From Phosphoribacter sp044220725 (lineage in GTDB: Bacteria; Actinomycetota; Actinomycetes; Actinomycetales; Dermatophilaceae): DNA of 9,225 bases. A program made the position numbers and the translations under genes. Below, piece by piece: positions 1 through 6,685 of this stretch (the stretch's first letter is position 1; each line of letters starts with the position of its first letter). The stretch lies in NCBI GenBank assembly GCA_044220725.1, contig JBGAQN010000096.1, positions 1 to 9,225 on the forward strand, given 5' to 3'. The notes under the pieces were generated by a model. The model made no database searches. It was not told the origin of the DNA and worked only from the letters and a program-made list of their open reading frames with translations.

Positions 1-1272
<1,272 letters not shown>

Positions 1273-1288
1273 GCACCGCCGGTATGCC

Positions 1289-2056
1289 GTGACGGCACCC
1301 TTCCGTCTCGTCGTCGGTGCGCCAGCCCCCCGCCAGGCTGGACCGGACGATTGCGGCCCGACGGCGCTCACCGTCGCCCGGATGCTCGTCGATCCGGACT
1401 TCAACGCCTGGGTGTCTGCCGACGGTCCAGCGCATGGATTCAGCTCTGGTGGCACGACACCCCCGTCGCGGTTCACGGCATACGTAGGGCAGGTGCATCG
1501 CCGCGCGACGTCAGTGGTCGGACCCTCAGGTGCCCTGCAGTTACCGTGGCCGCGCGCGTTGGGCACCCCGCCATGGGGGGTATGCCGTGAGCTCGAGTTA
1601 CTCGCTCGGCCGCGGGGGGCGCGCTACCGCGCGGTGTTGGTCCGCTGGATGTCGCAGCCCCGCCGGGAGCGACTGCTGCAGCACCTGGCGGGACACCTCT
1701 CCGACGGGCGACCCGGTGCCTTGTTCGTGGGGTCGCCAGGGCTGCCGCGACACGTCGGGTTGATCGTTCCCGGCGGCGAAGTCCCGGCGATTTACGATCC
1801 CGGCCACGGCACCGTGACCGGCTGGGAAGTCGACGCGTTGGCCTCGGGTCGGGCCGACATCGGCGGTTGGCCGGAGCTGTGGTGGCTTATCGCTCCCCTT
1901 GGACAGGCCGATTCCACCGCGGCCGGGGTTGGCGCAGAGCCGTCCCTCGCGGGGGGACTCACCAACGCGAAGCTCGCGGTCCGCGCTCGACGTAGAGCCA
2001 GAGGTCAGGGTTCGGCTTCGGAGGATTCCACGGCCCGGACTCGGCCTGTTCCTTGA
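1289..2056 (+). CDS. Papain-like / C39-like cysteine peptidase-fold protein, function unknown
   Basis: A protein of 255 residues that I recognise only by fold signature. Residues 16-24 read QAGPDDCGP: a glutamine six residues before a cysteine in a DCGPTAL context, typical of the oxyanion-hole Gln and nucleophile Cys of C39-like and other papain-fold enzymes. Later come LPRHVGLIV (His155) and IYDPGHG (Asp170), which fit the His and Asp/Asn of such a triad. The block LPWPRALGTPPWGV at 85-98 resembles one I recall from uncharacterised actinobacterial proteins. No signal peptide or transmembrane segment is visible, so a cytoplasmic location is inferred. The GTG start is the only sensible one: the nearby ATG at 1285 meets TGA after one codon. 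No clear Shine-Dalgarno is seen; the 16-nt gap to clpX suggests coupling. The conserved-looking domain ends near residue 205. The last 50 residues are low complexity, use AGA codons and overlap the opposite-strand gene, so they may be read-through. It could be a peptidase, transglutaminase-like enzyme or inactive relative. Confidence 0.8.
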   Translation: MTAPFRLVVGAPAPRQAGPDDCGPTALTVARMLVDPDFNAWVSADGPAHGFSSGGTTPPSRFTAYVGQVHRRATSVVGPSGALQLPWPRALGTPPWGVCRELELLARPRGARYRAVLVRWMSQPRRERLLQHLAGHLSDGRPGALFVGSPGLPRHVGLIVPGGEVPAIYDPGHGTVTGWEVDALASGRADIGGWPELWWLIAPLGQADSTAAGVGAEPSLAGGLTNAKLAVRARRRARGQGSASEDSTARTRPVP

Positions 2057-2303
2057 GTCGAGCCACCTCTATCGCCGTCAACACCCAGGCGGCCACGTCG
2101 ACGCGGGGAAGCTCAGTGGTCGCCCCCCACCGACGGTCCCCCGTACGAGGCGCCACCATGACATCCAGCGGGCCGCCTTTGGCGCCGTCGGGGATGTGCA
2201 GCCAGGCGTATTCCTCGGGGAAGTGCGCGCCAGCGAACACCCGGATGAGCCGCACTGTGCGGGGTTCCTCCCAGCCGTAGTGCTCTCCGCTGCCCAGTCG
2301 CAT
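1959..2303 (-). CDS. Small tryptophan-rich hypothetical protein
   Basis: I do not recognise this 114-residue protein. It has seven tryptophans (residues 11, 34, 59, 73, 92, 102 and the last residue, 114), a central segment EYAWLHIPDGAKGGPLDVMV, a probable helix VDVAAWVLTAIEVARLKEQAE (69-89) and a proline-rich stretch PWNPPKPNPDLW before the C-terminus. There is no signal peptide or membrane segment. The frame is open up to 2363, but I chose the ATG at 2303 because GGGGAAAG lies 8 nt upstream of it. Third codon positions are mostly G or C, which supports a real gene, and in the 98-bp overlap with the peptidase-like gene this strand has the better codon use. It is divergent from the lipoprotein gene and convergent with the clpX-peptidase pair, so it is probably its own transcript. 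A TACGAT -10-like hexamer sits at 2363-2368 on this strand, without a good -35. Confidence 0.6.
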   Translation of the reverse strand: MRLGSGEHYGWEEPRTVRLIRVFAGAHFPEEYAWLHIPDGAKGGPLDVMVAPRTGDRRWGATTELPRVDVAAWVLTAIEVARLKEQAESGPWNPPKPNPDLWLYVERGPRASRW

Positions 2304-2400
2304 GTCCCATTCTTTCCCCGGCAGCTGACGTGACGGCACTTGTGACGGAGTGATCCGGTGCAATCGTACGGACGTTCCAGCTCGGCAGCGCGATGCTCAT

Positions 2401-2431
2401 CGATGTCAGCTCCGCGGACACTTCCGATGTC
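2401..2431. repeat. Short direct repeat CGATGTC, 24-bp spacing
   Basis: CGATGTC occurs at 2401-2407 and again at 2425-2431, 24 bp start to start, in the region between the divergent small orphan and lipoprotein genes. It lies immediately upstream of the hairpin at 2432-2460. Paired half-sites of this kind can be an operator, but 7-bp matches also arise by chance and no regulator gene is present nearby. Confidence 0.35.
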
Positions 2432-2460
2432 GACTTCGGTCAAGCTTCCCTTGCGAAGTC
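2432..2460 (+). promoter_or_regulatory. Hairpin in the leader of the lipoprotein gene
   Basis: A perfect outer stem GACTTCG (2432-2438) pairs with CGAAGTC (2454-2460). After a 2-nt GT bulge on the left arm, an inner stem CAAG (2441-2444) pairs with CTTG (2450-2453), leaving the loop CTTCC. This makes eleven base pairs, the longest inverted repeat I found in the non-coding DNA. It ends 8 nt before the GGGAGG at 2469-2474. No T-run follows, so it is not a standard intrinsic terminator. A leader RNA structure or a protein-binding palindrome fits better. Confidence 0.5.
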
Positions 2461-2468
2461 AGCCAAGC

Positions 2469-2474
2469 GGGAGG
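2469..2474 (+). promoter_or_regulatory. Strong Shine-Dalgarno GGGAGG upstream of an early in-frame ATG
   Basis: GGGAGG lies 7 nt before the ATG at 2482, which is in frame with the lipoprotein gene. It is the best ribosome-binding site near this gene. However, starting there would put about 54 residues before the lipobox cysteine, far more than a usual lipoprotein signal peptide. Either translation really starts at 2482 with a long N-region, or the site serves a leader. Confidence 0.45.
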
Positions 2475-2538
2475 ACGCGTCATGTGCGTGACGGCGTTCC
2501 GGCCTCAGTCAGACGCGCAGCATCGGGACCAATTCGTC

Positions 2539-3222
2539 ATGTCCGTTTCCGCCAGGAACGGGACTGTCGTGAGGAAATCCTCCACCGCCGCTTCATCCTT
2601 GACAGCAGCCTTTTCAGCGGTCTTGGTGCTGGGCCTGGGGGCCTGTTCGATCGAGGCCGCCGCCTCGTCCGCAGGCGGCTCGACCGCGGCAGCATCCGTC
2701 GAGCGTGCAGCGGTCGAGAAGGTCGCACTCACCGGCCTTGACCTCCAGATGGATCTCTGCACTGATCCGGATGGGCCGCGTGCCGTCGTCAGAGCACGGC
2801 CAGCCGAATCGTCGGCACGCGCTGCGGTGCCAGCGCCGCTCACTGCGGCTGACGTCACGGCGCGGATTGACCGGTGTCTGGTGCGGACTGAGGAACTCGT
2901 GGTCGGCGCGGCACTGAAAGGTCGCTTGACCTCAGCAATCGGCGCACTTCCCGAGGTTCTGGGCAATGAAGAGGCCCGTGACCTGGGCGGGGGAGTCAGC
3001 CGAATCGATTTCACCAGCGTGCGCGTCGGACCTGCCAGCGCGACCCTGGACGCTGAGGCCCAGGTATGGGCTCACTCAGTGACCAGGGCGCCGGAGGGAC
3101 AGTGGGCCGACTCCACACCCGTCTCTGATCAGGTGTGGCACTTCGAGCTGGTCAAATCCCCACAGGGCACCTGGCTTATCGACTCCATGACGGGACGACG
3201 AGTCGGTGGCGGGGGGCCCTGA
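2539..3222 (+). CDS. Predicted secreted lipoprotein, NTF2-like C-terminal region possible
   Basis: A 227-residue protein with a lipoprotein signal peptide. A basic segment (VRK, 11-13) and a hydrophobic run LTAAFSAVLVLGLG (21-34) lead to the lipobox L-G-A-C with Cys36 as the lipidated residue. The product should be anchored to the outer face of the cytoplasmic membrane. After a small-residue linker (Ala/Ser/Gly, about 39-55), the mature part has two cysteines, 74 and 113, which may form a disulfide. It ends in a beta-rich stretch with WHFELVKSPQGTWLIDSM (200-217), reminiscent of NTF2-like lipoproteins; that assignment is inferred. Three in-frame starts compete: ATG 2482 (best SD, signal too long), ATG 2539 (GGGA 10 nt upstream) and GTG 2569 (MRKSS start, 25 residues before the Cys, the classic length). 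I give 2539 as a compromise. The gene has more A- and T-ending codons than its neighbours. Confidence 0.8.
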   Translation: MSVSARNGTVVRKSSTAASSLTAAFSAVLVLGLGACSIEAAASSAGGSTAAASVERAAVEKVALTGLDLQMDLCTDPDGPRAVVRARPAESSARAAVPAPLTAADVTARIDRCLVRTEELVVGAALKGRLTSAIGALPEVLGNEEARDLGGGVSRIDFTSVRVGPASATLDAEAQVWAHSVTRAPEGQWADSTPVSDQVWHFELVKSPQGTWLIDSMTGRRVGGGGP

Positions 3223-3260
3223 GGACCCTGGCCGTGCGTGGGCCCGGCAAGTCGACCATC

Positions 3261-3277
3261 CGTCACCGGACGTGACG
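3261..3277. terminator. Hairpin between convergent lipoprotein and valS genes (possible bidirectional terminator)
   Basis: CGTCAC (3261-3266) pairs with GTGACG (3272-3277) around the loop CGGAC. It lies between the lipoprotein stop (3222) and the valS stop (complement of 3279-3281), one base from the latter. There is no T-run on either strand, so this would have to be a non-canonical actinobacterial-type terminator or an RNA 3'-end stabiliser. Confidence 0.4.
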
Positions 3278-3278
3278 A

Positions 3279-5912
3279 TCAGGCTGTCGGCTTCTCGACC
3301 GGGACGAGCACGGCGTCGCGGACTTCGACGTCCTCGGCGACGGCATACTCCAGCTGACCGATGCGGCCGGTGGCGCGCAGGTCGCCTAGTGCGGCGGCGA
3401 CCGCGTCGAGCACCGGTTGCGGCGCGGCGAGGGTCATCGAGGTGATCTCGGCGCGCATACCGACCTTGGCCTCGGACTTGGTCTTGCGGACCGCGCCGAG
3501 CGCTTCACCGACGGCTGGGAGCATGCCGGGGTCACCCGGCATACCCTCTGGCAGCGTCTCGGCAGGAAGCGGCCAGGCCTGCCGGTGCACCGAGCCTTCC
3601 CGCCACCAGGACCACACCTCTTCGGTGACGTAGGGCAGGATCGGGGCGAACAGGCGCAGCAGCACGTCGAGCGCGATGCGCAGGGCCGCGCGCGCTGACG
3701 CGGCGCCGACCTCGCCCTGACCGCCGTAGGCGCGGTCCTTGACCAGTTCGAGGTAGTCGTCACAGAACGACCAGAAGAACGACTCAGTGATCTCCAGTGA
3801 GCGGGTGTAGTCCCATGCCTCGAATCCCGTTGTGGCAGAACGCACCACGTCAGCCAGCGCGGCGAGCATGGATCGGTCGAGCGGTTCGGTGACGGCGGCC
3901 GCGAGGTCACCCTCGACCTCGCCGAAGGACAGCGCGAATTTGCTCGCGTTGAGCACCTTGATGGCCAGGCGCCGGCCAACCTTGATCTGACCCGGGTCGA
4001 ACGCCGCGTCGGTGCCCAGGCGCCCGGACGCCGCCCAATAACGCACCGCATCGGCCGAGTGCTGGATGACCAGGTCCTCGGGCGTGACGACATTGCCCTT
4101 GGACTTGCTCATCTTCTTGCGGTCGGGGTCGAGGATCCAGCCGGAGATCGCGGCGTTGGTCCACGGCACCGAGCCATGCTCGTGGTGGGCGCGCACGACG
4201 GTTGCGAAGAGCCAGGTGCGGATGATGTCGTGCGCCTGCGGGCGCAGGTCCATGGGGAACACCGCCGCGAACAGCTCCGGGTCCCCACGCCACCCGGCCG
4301 CGATCTGCGGCGAGAGCGAGGAGGTGGCCCAGGTGTCCATGACGTCGGGGTCGCCGACGAAACCACCCGGCATACCGCGCTGTGACTCGTCGTAACCCTC
4401 GGGTGCGTCGGCAGCCGGGTCGACCGGCAACTGGTCCTCGCGCGGCACGAGCGGGTGGTCGTAGTCGGGTTCGCCGTCGGCGTCCAGGGCATACCAGACC
4501 GGGATCGCCACGCCGAAGAACCGCTGCCGCGAGATAAGCCAGTCGCCATTGAGGCCGGACACCCAGTTCTCGTAACGCGCCCGCATGAAGCTTGGGTGGA
4601 AGTCGATCTCGCGGCCCCGCTCGATGAGCGCGGCGTTGAGGGCGGCGTCGCGCCCGCCGTTGCGGATGTACCACTGCCGCGAGGTGACGATCTCCAGCGG
4701 CTTCTCGCCGCGCTCGTAGAAGTTGGCCTTGCGTTGGGTGGGCGTCGGCTCTCCGTCGAGGTCGCCAGACTCCCGCAGCGCGCTCACGATCGCCTCGCGA
4801 GCCCCGTATGCCGTTGCGCCAGAAACCTTTTCGGCGTAAAGCTCAGCACCCGGTCCGGTCAGCCAGGCGGGCGTCTCGCTCTGCAGGCGACCGGTGCGGG
4901 TGATGATCGAGCGCATCGGCAGCTGCAACTCACGCCACCAGATGACGTCGGTGAGGTCACCGAAGGTGCAACACATCGCGATGCCGGCGCCCTTGTCGGG
5001 CTCGGCCGCCGGGTGCGGCAGCACCGGCAGCTCGACGTCGAAGAGCGGTGAGCGCACCGTCGTGCCGAACAGCGGCTGGTAGCGCTCGTCATCGGGGTGG
5101 GCAATGAGCGCCACGCACGCGGGGATGAGTTCGGGGCGGGTGGTCTCGATGTAGATCGGACCGTCGGCACCGTGGAAGGCCACCCGGTGGTAAGCGCCGG
5201 GGTAGTCCCGGGCCTCCAACTCGGCCTGGGCCACGGCGGTCTGGAAGGTGACATCCCACAGGCCCGGGGCCTCGGCGGTGTAGGCCTCGCCGCGGGCCAG
5301 GTTGCGCAGGAACGCCTGCTGGGCGGTGGCCCGGGAGTGGTCGTCGATGGTGCGGTAGGAGATGTCCCAGTCCAGGGAGAAGCCCATCCGCCGGAAGAGC
5401 GCCTCGAAGGCTTGCTCGTCCAGGACGGTCAGCTCGTCACAGAGCTCGATGAAGTTCTGCCGGCTGATCGGCACCTCGTCGGCGGCCTTGGTCGAGGTGC
5501 GGTTGCCGTGGAACGGCGGGACGAAATCAGGCTGGTAGTGCAGCGATGCATCGCCGCGAACACCGTAGTAGTTCTGGACCCGCTTCTCGGTGGGCAAGCC
5601 GTTGTCGTCCCACCCGATCGGGTAGAACACGGCATACCCCGCCATCCGCTTGTAGCGGGCCATGCAGTCGGTGTGCGTGTAGGAGAACACGTGCCCCATG
5701 TGCAGCGAACCCGACGCCGTGGGGGGCGGGGTGTCGATGGAGAAGACCGCCGACCGGGGGCCGGCCAGCGCGCGCTCGCGGTCGAAGCGGTAGGTGCCCT
5801 CGGCCCGCCATACCGCGCCCCACTTGTCCTCGAGGCCGTCGACCGTCGGGCGGTCGGGGATCGAGGTCGGGCGAGCAGAAGGCGTGCTGGGCGTGCTGGT
5901 CATGAGGTGCAT
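3279..5912 (-). CDS. valS: Valine--tRNA ligase, archaeal-like form without C-terminal coiled coil
   Basis: Class I synthetase that charges tRNA-Val in the cytoplasm and edits mischarged Thr. Among its 877 residues I see: the HIGH-type signature in PPPTASGSLHMGH (62-74, with HMGH at 71-74); GWDDNGLPTEKRVQ (100-113); the CP1 editing region with TTRPE and AHPDDERY (257-278); DVMDTWATSS (523-532); the KMSKS signature KKMSKSKGN (599-607); and an anticodon-binding helical domain (about 640-780). The motifs PTASGSL and WDDNGLPTE differ from the classical bacterial PNVTGSL and TDHAGIATQ. They match the archaeal-like ValS family (as in PRK13208). The C-terminal coiled-coil arm of classical bacterial ValS is absent; the last 90 residues are a small alpha/beta segment. 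Start: ATG 5912 has GAGG 9 nt upstream; ATG 5903 (MTSTPS) with GGAAG about 9 nt upstream is equally possible. In many actinobacteria folC follows valS; here a convergent lipoprotein gene does. Confidence 0.96.
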   Translation of the reverse strand: MHLMTSTPSTPSARPTSIPDRPTVDGLEDKWGAVWRAEGTYRFDRERALAGPRSAVFSIDTPPPTASGSLHMGHVFSYTHTDCMARYKRMAGYAVFYPIGWDDNGLPTEKRVQNYYGVRGDASLHYQPDFVPPFHGNRTSTKAADEVPISRQNFIELCDELTVLDEQAFEALFRRMGFSLDWDISYRTIDDHSRATAQQAFLRNLARGEAYTAEAPGLWDVTFQTAVAQAELEARDYPGAYHRVAFHGADGPIYIETTRPELIPACVALIAHPDDERYQPLFGTTVRSPLFDVELPVLPHPAAEPDKGAGIAMCCTFGDLTDVIWWRELQLPMRSIITRTGRLQSETPAWLTGPGAELYAEKVSGATAYGAREAIVSALRESGDLDGEPTPTQRKANFYERGEKPLEIVTSRQWYIRNGGRDAALNAALIERGREIDFHPSFMRARYENWVSGLNGDWLISRQRFFGVAIPVWYALDADGEPDYDHPLVPREDQLPVDPAADAPEGYDESQRGMPGGFVGDPDVMDTWATSSLSPQIAAGWRGDPELFAAVFPMDLRPQAHDIIRTWLFATVVRAHHEHGSVPWTNAAISGWILDPDRKKMSKSKGNVVTPEDLVIQHSADAVRYWAASGRLGTDAAFDPGQIKVGRRLAIKVLNASKFALSFGEVEGDLAAAVTEPLDRSMLAALADVVRSATTGFEAWDYTRSLEITESFFWSFCDDYLELVKDRAYGGQGEVGAASARAALRIALDVLLRLFAPILPYVTEEVWSWWREGSVHRQAWPLPAETLPEGMPGDPGMLPAVGEALGAVRKTKSEAKVGMRAEITSMTLAAPQPVLDAVAAALGDLRATGRIGQLEYAVAEDVEVRDAVLVPVEKPTA

Positions 5913-6117
5913 CTTCCCAGACCTCGGAGAGCGTCTTCACGTCGATATCGCCGGGTGTCGCGGGCCCAGTTCGCCGGACGTTCATCCTGCCCTCAACCGC
6001 TGGTCAACACTGTGATGGGGGCCACGAGTGGCGCGCGTCGCTCCCGCCGTTGTGGAGCACTCCGGATGGTTACCTTTCGGTAGGCCCTCACGCATGGACA
6101 GCAGGGGCCGCGACCAC

Positions 6118-6123
6118 GGAAGG
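6118..6123 (+). promoter_or_regulatory. Shine-Dalgarno GGAAGG for the GNAT gene
   Basis: GGAAGG ends 8 nt before the ATG at 6132. It fixes this start against the open frame upstream. Confidence 0.6.
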
Positions 6124-6131
6124 CTCGGATC

Positions 6132-6668
6132 ATGTCGGGGAGTGACGCGGTGGGGGACCGCGAACTGGACGGCGGCTGCTGCCCGGAGCTGCCCACCGAG
6201 ATCCTCGACTCGCACGGCATACCTCTGTTGGTCCGTCTGGTGGAGCCGAGCGACGAAGCGGCGATCCGCGACCTGCACGAGCGCTGCTCCGAGCGCGCGC
6301 TGCGCTGGCGCTACCTCGGCATCGGGCCGCAGGTCGAGCACCTCCTGCGCTGGGTCTTCGATCGCAGCCTCGGTGAGGCCGTCGGCGTCTTCCACGGCGA
6401 GCACCTGGTGGCGCTGTCCAACCTCAGTTGTCCCGACCGGCACGGAGTCGGCGATGTCGCCTTCCTCGTGGCCGATGCCTGGCAGGGCCGGCGGATCGGT
6501 TCCCAGATGGTGACCCTGCTGGGGGAGCGAGGCCGCGCCGAAGGCTGTCGCGCCCTGCACGCCGACGTATCCCTGGACAACGGCCGGATGCGCACCCTCT
6601 TCGCCCACCGCGGCTGGACCGGTCATGTCGAGGACGGCGACTACAGCATGGATCTGCAGCTGGTCTGA
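6132..6668 (+). CDS. GNAT-family N-acetyltransferase
   Basis: A 178-residue stand-alone GCN5-type acetyltransferase that would transfer an acetyl group from acetyl-CoA to an amine. The substrate cannot be told from the sequence. The opening LVRLVEPSDEAAIRDLHERCSERALRWRYLG (33-63) resembles the GNAT domain of bacterial protein-lysine acetyltransferases of the Pat type. The fused nucleotide-binding domains of those enzymes are absent. The acetyl-CoA-binding motif A is VAFLVADAWQGRRIGSQM (109-126), with Arg121 where many relatives have Gly. A motif-B-like segment with Asn150 and Met153, then FAHRGW (157-162), follows. A GGAAGG ribosome-binding site precedes the ATG. It is divergent from valS across 219 bp and ends 8 bp before the stop of the convergent membrane-protein gene. 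Codon 30 is the rare ATA, inside a GGCATACC motif. Confidence 0.9.
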   Translation: MSGSDAVGDRELDGGCCPELPTEILDSHGIPLLVRLVEPSDEAAIRDLHERCSERALRWRYLGIGPQVEHLLRWVFDRSLGEAVGVFHGEHLVALSNLSCPDRHGVGDVAFLVADAWQGRRIGSQMVTLLGERGRAEGCRALHADVSLDNGRMRTLFAHRGWTGHVEDGDYSMDLQLV

Positions 6669-6670
6669 CC

Positions 6671-6685
6671 CAGCCCTCAGGGCTG
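6671..6685. terminator. Hairpin at the convergent GNAT / membrane protein junction
   Basis: CAGCCC (6671-6676) pairs with GGGCTG (6680-6685) around the 3-nt loop TCA. That loop is exactly the stop codon of the leftward membrane-protein gene. The hairpin begins 3 nt after the GNAT stop codon, so it could end both transcripts. There is no T-run on either side. Confidence 0.45.

Noticed and set aside
5527..5985. Leftward open frame starting upstream of valS with GAGGG near its ATG
   Set aside because: Its start looks plausible as a leader, but after valS begins it runs out of frame through conserved valS sequence and becomes Arg/Pro/His-rich. Not supported as a gene.
6050..6076. Possible promoter TTGTGG - 15 nt - TACCTT for the GNAT gene
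   Set aside because: The spacer is short and the -35 match is partial; too weak to list as a feature.
5097..6083. Rightward open frame of 328 codons opposite valS
   Set aside because: Antisense to conserved ValS motifs, with a Gly/Val/Arg-rich product lacking any domain; a shadow frame.
5913..6131. Possible T-box or other riboswitch upstream of valS
   Set aside because: I found no T-box consensus or matching specifier stem on the minus strand. The only local hairpin is a 4-bp TACC/GGTA stem.
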